The position numbers were made by a program, and so were the translations under genes. Positions 36,015-45,248 of a stretch of DNA of 64,000 nucleotides are shown here, piece by piece. The notes below the pieces were generated by a model, which ran no database searches, was not told the origin of the DNA, and saw only the letters and a list, made by a program, of their open reading frames with translations. The stretch spans positions 48,527-112,526 of the forward strand of contig NZ_LN889764.1 of NCBI RefSeq assembly GCF_900009145.1, in the 5' to 3' direction. The number at the start of each line of letters is the position of its first letter. Within the stretch, counting starts at the first letter, position 1. Source of the stretch: Planktothrix tepida PCC 9214 (GTDB lineage Bacteria; Cyanobacteriota; Cyanobacteriia; Cyanobacteriales; Microcoleaceae).

Positions 36015-37355
36015 TTAGTAGGAACCAGGGACAATGGCTAAGTCAGTTTTTGGATCAAATAAATGAATTTTTTCCGGTGTTATGGTTAACCAAATTTTTT
36101 CACCCGGTATGAGTTTAGTTTCGGCAGGGATTCTCACTTGCAAGGAAGAATTTAGGTTGTTTTCTCCTAATAAATGTACCCATAATAACGTTTCATGTCC
36201 TAATGCTTCCAGACGATCAACAATGACGGGTAAATTTTTAGTAGCCGGACAACTGACGATTAAATGTTCCGGTCGAATTCCTAAGAGTAATTTTTGGTTA
36301 TTATAAGAAGATAAAACCCTTTCCCAAATATCGGGTAAGGTTAAACGAAATTGAGGATGGGTAATTAATAACGGTGCAGTGAATTGAACGGGAATAAAAT
36401 TCATTGGGGGAGAGCCAATAAACTCGGCTACAAAACGATTTGCAGGACGATTATAGAGTTCTAAAGGAGGAGCAACTTGTTGAATTCGTCCTTGGTTCAT
36501 AACAGCAATTCGAGAACCCATGGTCATGGCTTCCACTTGATCATGGGTAACATAAATTGTTGTGGTTCCTAATTTTTTTTGTAATTCTACAATTTGAGCA
36601 CGGGTTTCGGTTCTTAATTTAGCATCTAAATTAGATAACGGTTCATCCATTAAGAATACTTGAGGATTTCTAGCCATAGCCCGACCTAAAGCGACTCGTT
36701 GTTTTTGTCCCCCAGATAATTGCTTGGGATATCGATCTAATAACGATTCAATTTGTAATAATTTAGCAACCGTTAAGACTCTTTCGGATACGGCTTTTTC
36801 ACGTTCTGAAACATAGCGAAATTGAGGAGGAAGCGATCGCGTCATTTTAACTATTATATCTTCTAACCACAACGGAGCAAAGATTTGATAGTCTCCTACG
36901 ATAACGGATAATTGTTGATGGGAAGAAGTTGCAGAGGTTGTTTTTTGAACGATTAAAGGTTGTTTAGGTTCGGTTTCTCGATAAGAACGACGCAGCCCGA
37001 AAGCTAAGTTATCATAGGCTTTTAAATGAGGATATAACGCATAGTTTTGAAAGACCATAGCAATATCACGGGCTTTCGGGGGTAATTCATTGACTAATGT
37101 ATTCCCAATATAAATATTACCTCCGGTAATGGTTTCTAATCCGGCAATTAATCGTAATAAGGTACTTTTTCCACAGCCAGATGGCCCCACTAAAACCATA
37201 AATTCGCCATCGAATATTTGAAGATGAACTCGTTTTAAAACCGCTTGACGAGTAGGGGTTGATTCTTGAAGTTCTGATGATTTTGTTTCCTCGGAAGTCG
37301 TTTGACGACGAGTGGGGAAACTTTTATAAATATTATCTAAAATAACTTCTGCCAT
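36015..37355 (-). CDS. MalK/UgpC-type ABC transporter ATP-binding protein
   Basis: The 446-residue ATPase has Walker A GPSGCGKST, Q-loop VFQNYALYPHLKAYDNLAFG, signature LSGGQKQRVALGRA, Walker B VFLMDEPLSNLDA and the H-loop YVTHDQ. C-terminal TOBE-like regulatory domains follow (LLGIRPEHLIV, WLTITPEKIHLFD). Such subunits energise sugar or glycerol-phosphate uptake. About 60 residues are inserted between the Q-loop and the signature (QPLIVQKTTSATSSHQQLSV to SLPPQFRYVSER). No permease or binding protein is adjacent, so it may serve several transporters. Confidence 0.92.
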   Translation of the reverse strand: MAEVILDNIYKSFPTRRQTTSEETKSSELQESTPTRQAVLKRVHLQIFDGEFMVLVGPSGCGKSTLLRLIAGLETITGGNIYIGNTLVNELPPKARDIAMVFQNYALYPHLKAYDNLAFGLRRSYRETEPKQPLIVQKTTSATSSHQQLSVIVGDYQIFAPLWLEDIIVKMTRSLPPQFRYVSEREKAVSERVLTVAKLLQIESLLDRYPKQLSGGQKQRVALGRAMARNPQVFLMDEPLSNLDAKLRTETRAQIVELQKKLGTTTIYVTHDQVEAMTMGSRIAVMNQGRIQQVAPPLELYNRPANRFVAEFIGSPPMNFIPVQFTAPLLITHPQFRLTLPDIWERVLSSYNNQKLLLGIRPEHLIVSCPATKNLPVIVDRLEALGHETLLWVHLLGENNLNSSLQVRIPAETKLIPGEKIWLTITPEKIHLFDPKTDLAIVPGSY

Positions 37356-37453
37356 TTTAATTTAACCTACTTTTATGTCAGGGCAGGTTCTTCCCAATTT
37401 AGGGAATAAACCTTTAACTGTTTTAAACCTGCCTTTTTAAGCTGATGATCTGT

Positions 37454-37482
37454 TGGTGCGTGCGCTTTGCTTACACACCCTA
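37454..37482. repeat. GGTGCGT/ACCCTAC dispersed repeat
   Basis: The third copy of the short inverted-ended element (GGTGCGTGCGCTTTGCTTAC, then ACACCCTACGG). It overlaps the stop region of the topoisomerase gene and probably helps end its transcript. Confidence 0.4.
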
Positions 37483-40029
37483 CGGTTTGATGGAGGTAAT
37501 TTTTTCGTCGGGTTTGAGTTTAAAAAGGCGATCACCTGTACTATCTTTGGGTGAGAGATGAATTTCATCTGTGGGAATATGAACAATGCGATTTTCACTG
37601 GTTAAGAGGTGAACCTGTTTATGGGGTTTAGCAGGTGCAATTCCCACTAAGCTATCATTGGGGGATTTAAAATTGAGCATGGAAATTCCAATTCCGCCTC
37701 GGTTACTACTGCGAATGTGTTCCATGGAAATGCGTTTAATATAACCTTGTTCTGTGACTAATAATAAACTGCCTTTTGGGGATAAAGTAACACAGCCGAC
37801 TAAATGTTCTTTTTGTCGTAACCGAGTGGCTTGAGAACCTTGGGCGACTTTCCCCATAGGTGGGAGTTGTTCGTCATTAATATCAAAGCGTAATATTCGC
37901 CCTCCAGATGTTGCTAATACGACTTTTTCATCAGGTTTAGAAAGGGTAGCAAAACAGAGTTCATCATCTTCTTTCAGTTTAACAATAGTGCTCCCTCGAT
38001 TAGTTAATTCAGCTAATTCCGTTAAGGGTAAACGTTTAATTTTACCTTGTTGAGTTAAGGTAATTAAGTCTGTTTTATCGGGGAAAGCCGACAATAAAAA
38101 TTGAGCAATAATTAAGTCTTGGAGATTAACGGATATATCCTTAGAAGCCGAAGGGGATAATAATGTAATAATCGGTTTTCCTTTAGAACGATTAGAACCC
38201 ATCGGAATATCCGCTACACTTAAAGGATAGGCTTTTCCCGTTCGCATAATCATCACTAGATTTTGACGGGTGCGAGTATTATAGGTTTGGGTGGTAAAAT
38301 CATCGGTTTCTTCAATATTAATAGCCGTTGCAGTTTCACTCTGATTGCGTTTAGAATCGTTGGTTTTCGGGGACACTCGCCGAATATAACCCCGATGAGT
38401 TACTTCTACAACGGTTTCTTCATCAATGGGAGGTAAGGGTTGTAATAAGTCGGCAGATGCTGACAGTTCTAACACTTTTTCTGGGGATTTTTTAGAGGTT
38501 TTATCCTCAGATTCAAGAGTCACCTGACCCTTGGGCGAAATAATCCGGGTGCGTCGTTCATCGCCATATTTTCGTTTAAGCGATCGCAATTCTTTTTTCA
38601 AGGATTTTAACAATTCAGGACGTTCATTTAATAACCGTTGTAACTGTTGAATTTGAGTGGTTAATTGGGTAAATTCATCTTGTAATTTTTGCCTTTCCAA
38701 CCCCGTTAATCGACGCATGGGCATCGATAAAATCGCATCAGATTGATCATCACTAAATCCTAATTGATCTTCTAAGGTTAATTTTGCTGTGGAACCATCG
38801 GGAGCATTCCTCAGAATTTCAATCACATTATCTAAATTTTCTAAAGCAATTAATAACCCTTCAACTAAATGACATCTGCGTTCTGCAACTTCTAATTCGT
38901 GGCGATATTGACGAGTTAAAGTTTGTTCCCGAAACGTCAGGAATTCTTGCAGAATTTGTTTTAAACTTAACTGTCTCGGTTGTCCATTCACAATTGCCAA
39001 AAAAATCGCCCCGAATTTCGTCATTAATTCGGTTTGTTGATAAAGATGATGTAAAACCACTTCGGGAGTCGCTTCTCGTTTTAATTCAATCACAACCCGA
39101 ATTCCTTCGCGATCGCTTTCATCCCGAATATCCGAAATCCCGTCTAATTTTCCCGCATTTACTAACCCGGCAATTTTCTCAATCCAACTGGCTTTATTCA
39201 CTTGAAACGGCAATTCTGTCACCACAATTGCGGTCTTAGTTCGTCGTTTTTGGGCGGTTGGAACTTCCTCAACTTTGGCAATACCCCGGACAACAATACT
39301 GCCTTTTCCTTGGGTATAAGCTTCTGCAATCCCTTCAGTGCTGACGATTTCACCCCCCGTTGGAAAATCCGGTGCTGGAATCAATTCCATTAATTGTTGA
39401 TCAGATAATTCAGGATGATCAATGAGGGCAATTAATCCATCCACAACTTCCCCTAAATTATGTGGGGGAATATTCGTCGCCATCCCCACTGCAATTCCCG
39501 ACGATCCATTTAACAGTAAAAACGGAAGTTGGGCGGGTAAAACCGTCGGTTCCTGTTGAGAATTATCAAAATTACTAATAAAATTAACCGTTGCTTCCCC
39601 GACTTGGGACAATAACCCTTCATACCCAATGGAAGCTAGACGGGTTTCGGTGTAACGCATCGCGGCGGGGGGGTCATTATCCACAGACCCGAAATTTCCA
39701 TGACCCGCTAACAAGGGATAACGACTGGAAAACTCCTGAACCAGTCGTACTAAAGCATCATAAACTGATTGATCCCCATGGGGGTGATATTTCCCTAGCA
39801 CATCCCCCACCACCCGCGCACATTTGCGGTAAGGTCGGTCAGGGGTTAACCCTAACTCGTGCATCGCGTACATAATCCGACGATGGACAGGTTTCAACCC
39901 ATCGCGGACATCTGGCAACGCCCGTCCAACGATCACACTCATGGCGTATTCGAGGTACGACTGTTGCATCTCCGTATGAAGCGATGTCGTGATTACTTTC
40001 CCAGAAAAGAGGTTTAACTGTTTAGCCAT
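37480..40029 (-). CDS. DNA gyrase/topoisomerase IV subunit A
   Basis: This subunit cuts and rejoins both DNA strands; GyrB/ParE supplies ATP. The 849-residue protein has the GyrA/ParC breakage core ([46 protein letters not shown] with the catalytic tyrosine) and a six-bladed C-terminal beta-pinwheel ([24 protein letters not shown]). The GyrA box (QRRGGKG) that wraps DNA in true gyrase is not found; the aligned region reads [12 protein letters not shown]. It may therefore be the ParC-like paralogue. No gyrB/parE lies nearby. Confidence 0.92.
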   Translation of the reverse strand: MAKQLNLFSGKVITTSLHTEMQQSYLEYAMSVIVGRALPDVRDGLKPVHRRIMYAMHELGLTPDRPYRKCARVVGDVLGKYHPHGDQSVYDALVRLVQEFSSRYPLLAGHGNFGSVDNDPPAAMRYTETRLASIGYEGLLSQVGEATVNFISNFDNSQQEPTVLPAQLPFLLLNGSSGIAVGMATNIPPHNLGEVVDGLIALIDHPELSDQQLMELIPAPDFPTGGEIVSTEGIAEAYTQGKGSIVVRGIAKVEEVPTAQKRRTKTAIVVTELPFQVNKASWIEKIAGLVNAGKLDGISDIRDESDREGIRVVIELKREATPEVVLHHLYQQTELMTKFGAIFLAIVNGQPRQLSLKQILQEFLTFREQTLTRQYRHELEVAERRCHLVEGLLIALENLDNVIEILRNAPDGSTAKLTLEDQLGFSDDQSDAILSMPMRRLTGLERQKLQDEFTQLTTQIQQLQRLLNERPELLKSLKKELRSLKRKYGDERRTRIISPKGQVTLESEDKTSKKSPEKVLELSASADLLQPLPPIDEETVVEVTHRGYIRRVSPKTNDSKRNQSETATAINIEETDDFTTQTYNTRTRQNLVMIMRTGKAYPLSVADIPMGSNRSKGKPIITLLSPSASKDISVNLQDLIIAQFLLSAFPDKTDLITLTQQGKIKRLPLTELAELTNRGSTIVKLKEDDELCFATLSKPDEKVVLATSGGRILRFDINDEQLPPMGKVAQGSQATRLRQKEHLVGCVTLSPKGSLLLVTEQGYIKRISMEHIRSSNRGGIGISMLNFKSPNDSLVGIAPAKPHKQVHLLTSENRIVHIPTDEIHLSPKDSTGDRLFKLKPDEKITSIKP

Positions 40030-40266
40030 GAGTTTAGTTGAGTCTACAGCGATAGGGTTCTGATATTAGATTATGTCGTGACAAGGTGTTTCTATCACAC
40101 CCCTCTAACACGAGTCTGCTGATTTCCTTCCTGTTTTGAGGATAACGAATTGCGATCAATTTGACGAGTCAATCAAGTTTTGTATAGCAGTGATAACCTC
40201 TGCCGTTCTAATGGATTGTTATAACAGGAGTAGGTTCGTCCTTCGCACTTTTCGGATGTTGCTACC

Positions 40267-41469
40267 TTAAACGGTTGGAACATAGAGTTTGGGGAAGTAG
40301 CGCTCAACAACATCAGTAGGAAATCCTAAGCGGACAGCACCCTTGGGAGTATCTGAAACTAAAAGACCCACCTCAACTAATTTCTTGAGCACTGTTCTAG
40401 CTTGTCGCTCTTTGTAGCCTGTGATTGTAGCAGCTTGACCCCGCTCAAAAGAACCAGAATACAGGGCTTCCTTTAGTAAAGGAAAAGAACCTTTAAGTAA
40501 CCGTCCGGCTCGAATTTCCTCCTGAACATAGAGTTCAATACGATTTAAGAGTTGGGAGGGTTCTAGTAGTGACTGCATGAATGTCACTTGGTCGATACAA
40601 GTTTCTAAAAAGAACTGACAAAACTTCTGCAAACCAGCCTCTGTTAAATTTCCACGACCGTCTAAAGCGTCCCATCGTTGCTTGTCGGCTGCCATCAATA
40701 AATCTCGATATAAATTAGCATTTCTGGCTAAACCACGAGAGACAGACCACAAACTACTGCCTACCCCAATTTGCCTTAAGAAAGCATGAGAAAACAGCCG
40801 TGTCACTCGACCATTACCATCAAAGAAAGGATGAATCCACAGCAGCCGATGATGAGAAGCAGCCACAGCAATGACTTGCTCAATTAAAGATAAACGTATG
40901 GGATTATAGGCTTCTTCAAAACGCCGTAAAAAACGTGGAATTGCTGGAGCACTAATGGGAACGTGATAACCAACACTCACATCCCCAGTCCGTAATTCTC
41001 CGGGTTTGACTTCAACACGTTTATTGCCTTGGGGGTTTTCAACGTAGAGTAACTCAGAAGAAAGTCGTTGACAAAACTCACGATGAATCCAGATTAGGTA
41101 ATCAGTTGTTACTACTGCACAATCTTTTTCTTCCCGGTTATCAATCATCCGTTGAACTTCGATATGAGCTTTAGCTTCCAGTTGTAGAGAGCGTTTTTTC
41201 GGCTCATTGGAAAAGTCATTTGCTAAAGCTCGGTCTATATCTCTAGGATGTGTATTGTGTCCCTCAATCAAATTGCTGTAATAGCAATTCATGGAACGGA
41301 CAAGCTCTCCCATACTTAAGGCAACATTGGGAGTTACCTGTGCGTTAAGTGCCTTGCTTACCGCAATCAACTGAGTTGCTAAATCGTCCAGCAACCGACG
41401 ATTACCTTCCGATGGGAGCATGGGTTCCATCAAACTAACCGATTCGCTAAATTCGGTGGGACTAGACAT
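40267..41469 (-). CDS. Fic-family protein (AMPylase-type) with winged-helix tail
   Basis: The 400-residue protein has the complete Fic motif HPFFDGNGRVTRL, with the catalytic histidine, and an N-terminal inhibitory helix SNLIEGHNT (S/T-x3-E-G). It therefore looks like a class II, self-inhibited AMP-transferase of the soluble single-domain type. The last 80 residues form a winged-helix-like segment (KEALYSGSFERGQAATITGY, then RTVLKKLVEVGLLVSD). It modifies protein hydroxyl groups in relatives; the target here is unknown. The gene is solitary. Confidence 0.9.
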   Translation of the reverse strand: MSSPTEFSESVSLMEPMLPSEGNRRLLDDLATQLIAVSKALNAQVTPNVALSMGELVRSMNCYYSNLIEGHNTHPRDIDRALANDFSNEPKKRSLQLEAKAHIEVQRMIDNREEKDCAVVTTDYLIWIHREFCQRLSSELLYVENPQGNKRVEVKPGELRTGDVSVGYHVPISAPAIPRFLRRFEEAYNPIRLSLIEQVIAVAASHHRLLWIHPFFDGNGRVTRLFSHAFLRQIGVGSSLWSVSRGLARNANLYRDLLMAADKQRWDALDGRGNLTEAGLQKFCQFFLETCIDQVTFMQSLLEPSQLLNRIELYVQEEIRAGRLLKGSFPLLKEALYSGSFERGQAATITGYKERQARTVLKKLVEVGLLVSDTPKGAVRLGFPTDVVERYFPKLYVPTV

Positions 41470-41779
41470 TTTGCCGTTCTCTAAAACCCTATGTATTGAT
41501 TATAAGCTATAGCTTTCAAGTTTCACAGATACAGATTTTTGCCGATGTTTTTGCCGATAAACCGTTAAAGCCTTGTACAGAAGGAGAGCCGGATGCTAAA
41601 GATCTACAATCTAAGTAATTTTACGGATAATTGGGGATTTTAGAGCCATTTTGCTCAAAGTTCAGGCTGGTTTTTCAATAAAATTCAGCATTATTTCGCT
41701 GTTTTTTTGGGGAAAAGTCTTTTACCCTAAGATCAGACTCATACCGAATCTGCTGTCAACTCCCCCTGGAAAACAGTTG
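41470..41779. other. Intergenic stretch, no gene seen
   Basis: It holds a TTTTTGCCGATGTTTTTGCC direct repeat near 41535. An open frame at 41651-41887 is not supported because it runs into the structured RNA-like region that follows. Confidence 0.45.
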
Positions 41780-41960
41780 AACAAAAGTGATGATCCTTCA
41801 AGGCTTTGGCTTTTCTATCTCGCTACTCTTGTCAACCCGTTGAAAGGGCATGGTATGATAGCACCTCGGTACTGGAGACAAACTTAAGTAAACGATCCTT
41901 AAGTCCCAGCCCTTCCTTGATGGCGAGGAAATGATTAAGCTCTAGCCAAGGAGTAATATT
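41780..41960 (+). ncRNA. Probable omega-RNA (HEARO) remnant of an IscB system
   Basis: The stretch is rich in small paired segments (CCCGTTGAAAGGG; CTTAAG at both ends of a loop; CTTCCTTGATGGCGAGGAA) and has the CTTTGGCTTTTCTATCTCGC and TCAACCCGTTGAAAGGGCAT features I associate with the HEARO/omega-RNA found just before cyanobacterial iscB genes. It lies directly upstream of an IscB coding remnant. The match is from memory of the family, so confidence is limited. Confidence 0.4.
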
Positions 41961-42134
41961 GAGGAGGTACCCTTTTACGCTCATCTTAAATTAGTTCAAA
42001 CAATAATCACTTGGGTAAATAAATTAATTCGATTAACTTTGATTAAAAGTATGGCTCAAGAGTTGGTTCGATTAAACTTGCAAAAACTTGAAGATCCTGA
42101 AATCACGGGTGTTGAATATCAACAAGGTGAATGA
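41946..42134 (+). pseudogene. IscB-like RNA-guided nuclease fragment
   Basis: The frame reads EVPFYAHLKLVQTIITWVNK, then SMAQELVRLNLQKLEDPEIT and GVEYQQG, then TGA. This matches the conserved S.ELVRFD.Q...NPEI.GVEYQQG block that precedes the HNH domain in IscB/RRXRR nucleases. The N-terminal PLMP/RuvC-I part, the HNH and the later RuvC parts are absent, so about 60 residues remain of roughly 420. It is a dead relic of an IS200/IS605-type element. Confidence 0.75.
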
Positions 42135-42279
42135 TTTCGGAGATGAAGTTAGCCACAAATAATGCAACCCTATTGATAAAAAAAATGGGAACAACAATCC
42201 ATTATAAACTTTGCCCCCCTTTTTCTCTTACCCCGAATCTGAGTGCAGGTAATTCCGAAATCTCCAAGGAGGAAGAAAG

Positions 42280-42681
42280 ATGAAGACCGTTTTAATTGTA
42301 GAAGACGATCAAGTTAATGCTCGTGTTTTTTCAAAAATCTTGACAAAACGGGGTGGATTAGCCGTTAAACATACGGAAAACGTGGAAGAAGTGATGGAAA
42401 TCGCTCGAACTCGGGAAGCGGACTTAATTTTAATGGATGTTTCCCTAGCACGCAGTGTCTATCAAGGTAAAGCCGTTGATGGAATTAAAATTACACAATT
42501 GTTGAAAGCTGACCCCGAAACATCGGCACTTCCCATTATCTTAGTAACAGCCCACGCCATGGCCGGAGATCGAGAAGATTTTCTAGCTCAAAGTGGGGCA
42601 GATGACTATATCTCTAAACCTGTTATTGATCATCAAAAGTTTGTCGATAAAATCAAATCTTTACTACCGCCAGAGGAGTAG
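42280..42681 (+). CDS. CheY-like single-domain response regulator
   Basis: The 133-residue protein is one receiver domain: acidic pocket VEDDQ, the phosphorylated aspartate in LILMDVSL, the conserved threonine in LVTAHA and the lysine in ISKPV. AAGGAGG lies eight bases before the ATG, the strongest ribosome site in the window. It has no output domain, so it works through protein contacts. The nearest kinases are at 43731 and 47102 on the other strand; a functional link to them is unproven. Confidence 0.92.
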   Translation: MKTVLIVEDDQVNARVFSKILTKRGGLAVKHTENVEEVMEIARTREADLILMDVSLARSVYQGKAVDGIKITQLLKADPETSALPIILVTAHAMAGDREDFLAQSGADDYISKPVIDHQKFVDKIKSLLPPEE

Positions 42682-42776
42682 GCTGCAACAGGGGAACTGC
42701 GGAATTAAAGAGGATAAAATAGACTAGACTCACCTTTTTTTCCACTGCCTACCCCTTCCTTGCATTCTAGGGAAAA

Positions 42777-43649
42777 CTAGCGAGACTGAGGTTGAGTGTC
42801 TTTAACTTGAATTAAGGTTTTTTGGATTTGAGGTGTGGCTAAGAATTTTTGGGTGTCGTTTAATAAGCGATCGCCCCAAAGATTTTCTTTGAGATAGTCA
42901 AAATTAGCATAACGGCTATCGAGACGTAAAGCGGCTTCTCCTAGAGATAAAGCTTCTTCCGTTTTACCTTGTTTATACAGAGCAACGGCTAAAGCTAACA
43001 TGGGTTCTGCGGCTTTGGGATCAACGCTAATGGCTTGTCGCCATTTAGCAATGGCAATGTCGATTTCTCCCTGTTCATACTTGACTAAGCCGACATTATT
43101 AATCGCAGGCCAAAGGCTTTTTTCTTGAGCAAAGGCTTTCTCATATTGCAAAATTGCCTGCTCAAATCGCCCCAATTTATAATAAGCATTTCCTAAATCA
43201 AATAACGCTCCTGGAACATTGGGGTCAAGTTTCAAAGCCGTTTCTAGGGATTGAATTGATTTTTGATAGTCCCCTTTTTTAAAGTAAGCTTCTCCTAAAA
43301 TAAACTGAACCCCGGCTTCCTTGGGGGCTAAGTTACTGGCTTTTTGCAGTAACTCAATTCCTTTATCGAGGTTTTCTAATTGCAGATATAAACTGCCTAA
43401 TAACGCCCAAGCTTGATAATTTTCCGGGATCAATTGCGTGGCGAGTTCAGCCCTGGGTACAGCTAATTGATATTGTTGAAATCGCGTTAACTGAGCCGCT
43501 TCTTCCAGCAATCCTAATCCGGTTTGTTCAAGTTGTTCCGAGTTTAGTGGCGGGGTATAGGGAACTAAAGCTTGTCCCATCACGGGTTGAGCGACATTCC
43601 ACAAACTAAGGGTGACGGCAACGGACAGAATCAGAGTTCGATTGGGCAC
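42777..43649 (-). CDS. Exported TPR-repeat protein
   Basis: The 290-residue protein starts with a signal peptide-like segment (residues about 1-26, ILSVAVTLSLWNVAQPVMGQA). About six tetratricopeptide repeats follow (NYQAWALLGSLYLQLENLDK, AGVQFILGEAYFKKGDYQKS, PGALFDLGNAYYKLGRFEQA). TPR proteins bind partners. An extracytoplasmic scaffold role is inference. The gene stands between signalling genes, with no clear operon. Confidence 0.85.
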   Translation of the reverse strand: MPNRTLILSVAVTLSLWNVAQPVMGQALVPYTPPLNSEQLEQTGLGLLEEAAQLTRFQQYQLAVPRAELATQLIPENYQAWALLGSLYLQLENLDKGIELLQKASNLAPKEAGVQFILGEAYFKKGDYQKSIQSLETALKLDPNVPGALFDLGNAYYKLGRFEQAILQYEKAFAQEKSLWPAINNVGLVKYEQGEIDIAIAKWRQAISVDPKAAEPMLALAVALYKQGKTEEALSLGEAALRLDSRYANFDYLKENLWGDRLLNDTQKFLATPQIQKTLIQVKDTQPQSR

Positions 43650-43730
43650 AGTAAGAGCCTTAATGCAATGCGTTTCCTTTACTTTTATACCACAGAGAGA
43701 ACAATCCCTTCTTCATCCCCAGGCTAATTC

Positions 43731-45161
43731 CTAAATAAATGGTAATAAAATCTCAAATTCTGTCCCAATTCCCGGTTGTGATCGCAATTTTAACTGTCCG
43801 CCATGTTTAGCGGTGACAATATGATAACTCAAGGATAAACTGGTTTCTTTTTGAGGGCGTTTGGGACTAGAAAAGGAGTCTAATATCTTTTGTTGTTCTT
43901 CAGCAGAAAGTCCGGGGCTATTATCAGCAATGCAAATTGAAACCCAACGTTCAGGGGTATTAACACGATCCGTCGAAGATGAATCTAAATTAATCATCCC
44001 GGTGGTAATTATAATTTGGGGAAGCTCAGAAGGCTCAATTCGTTGAGTATTTCCATATTCATCCACCCAATCTTGTTTAATGGCTTGATTGAGCAGGGAA
44101 TCAAATCCATGAATCAAAATATTAATAAATGCTTGGTTTAATTGTCCAATATAGCAGGTAACAGGAGGCAAATGACCATAGTTTTTGATGATTTTAATGT
44201 CCCGATTAATCCGGCTTTTCATCAAGAGCAAAATACTATCTAAATGGCTATGCAAATCTGCTGGCTTGGGATGCACTTCATCAATATGGCAAAAGTTTTG
44301 TAAACTGGTAGCCAATTTACTTAATCGTTCTGTTCCACTTTTAATACTGGATAAAAGTCGGGGAAAATCTTGGCGTAAAAAATCAAATTCAATTTCTTCT
44401 TTCAACGCTTCAATAGCAACAACAGGTTGAGGATAATTTGTTGCATAAGCATCCAAAAGCTCAATTAAACTATCACTATAGGTAATTAAATGGGTTAAAT
44501 TTCCCCAAATAAATCCAACGGGATCTAAAATTTCATGGGCGACCCCATCCACTAATCGCCCTAAACTTGCCATTTTTTCACTTTGTAATAATTGAACTTG
44601 GGTACGTTCATAACGAACTTGGGTTTCAATTCCTCGAATTTGCCAATAAGCTAAATTCAGTTCATGACTATTCAAAAGACGATAGGGCACCATCCAAGGA
44701 TAATCCGCAGAAGCAAGCCAATTTCCTTGTACGACAATTGGGTCTGCATATCCCGGCGCGGAGCGTTTCAAAGATTGTTGAGTTGCGGTTAAAATAGAAG
44801 TCTGTGCTGGTAATACTAATACCGGAGTTCGGATATAGCTATAAACCACATCAAGGGATTGATCCAGAAACAATTCTAACCCCTTCGGACGTAAAAAAAA
44901 TTCCAAAAGACCTCGCCGAGAAATCATCCCCAAAAATTCTGAAGTGCCGTTTTCTTTTGGATCTACAATAATCACACCCGGAAGTAAGGGATGTCGTTCA
45001 AAGTGTTGAACTAAATCCCGAACAGAACACCCCAAAACCACTTGAAAATCATACAAAGGTAAATCTTCTAGGGTAGACTCTAAACCTAAATCTCCCCCGG
45101 TTTGATTTTCCCATAAATACGGTATAGACACTCTCGTCAAGGTAGTTTCCCGCAGTATCAA
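43731..45161 (-). CDS. CBS-like domain sensor histidine kinase
   Basis: The 476-residue soluble protein has a CBS-like N-terminus (residues about 25-165; PGVIIVDPKENGTSEFLGMI, then SRRGLLEFF). A dimerisation helix holds the phospho-histidine box (LGRLVDGVAHEILDPVGF), and a HATPase domain follows with an unusual N-box (LNQAFINILIHGFDSLL) and DNSPGLSAEEQ, LSYHIVTAKHGG and GIGTEFEILLP. The H-box carries EILDP where ELNNP-like sequences are usual. It lies 88 bp downstream of the REC-GGDEF-EAL gene on the same strand and may belong to that operon. Confidence 0.82.
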   Translation of the reverse strand: MILRETTLTRVSIPYLWENQTGGDLGLESTLEDLPLYDFQVVLGCSVRDLVQHFERHPLLPGVIIVDPKENGTSEFLGMISRRGLLEFFLRPKGLELFLDQSLDVVYSYIRTPVLVLPAQTSILTATQQSLKRSAPGYADPIVVQGNWLASADYPWMVPYRLLNSHELNLAYWQIRGIETQVRYERTQVQLLQSEKMASLGRLVDGVAHEILDPVGFIWGNLTHLITYSDSLIELLDAYATNYPQPVVAIEALKEEIEFDFLRQDFPRLLSSIKSGTERLSKLATSLQNFCHIDEVHPKPADLHSHLDSILLLMKSRINRDIKIIKNYGHLPPVTCYIGQLNQAFINILIHGFDSLLNQAIKQDWVDEYGNTQRIEPSELPQIIITTGMINLDSSSTDRVNTPERWVSICIADNSPGLSAEEQQKILDSFSSPKRPQKETSLSLSYHIVTAKHGGQLKLRSQPGIGTEFEILLPFI

Positions 45162-45248
45162 TTACACAGTTACCTATAGCCTAGACTAACATTAAGTTGA
45201 AAAAAATTGCCAAAAATAAATGAGTTTTAACGAATTCATTCATCTCTA

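Noticed and set aside
41651..41887. 78-codon frame
   Set aside because: It overlaps the structured omega-RNA-like region and has no ribosome site.
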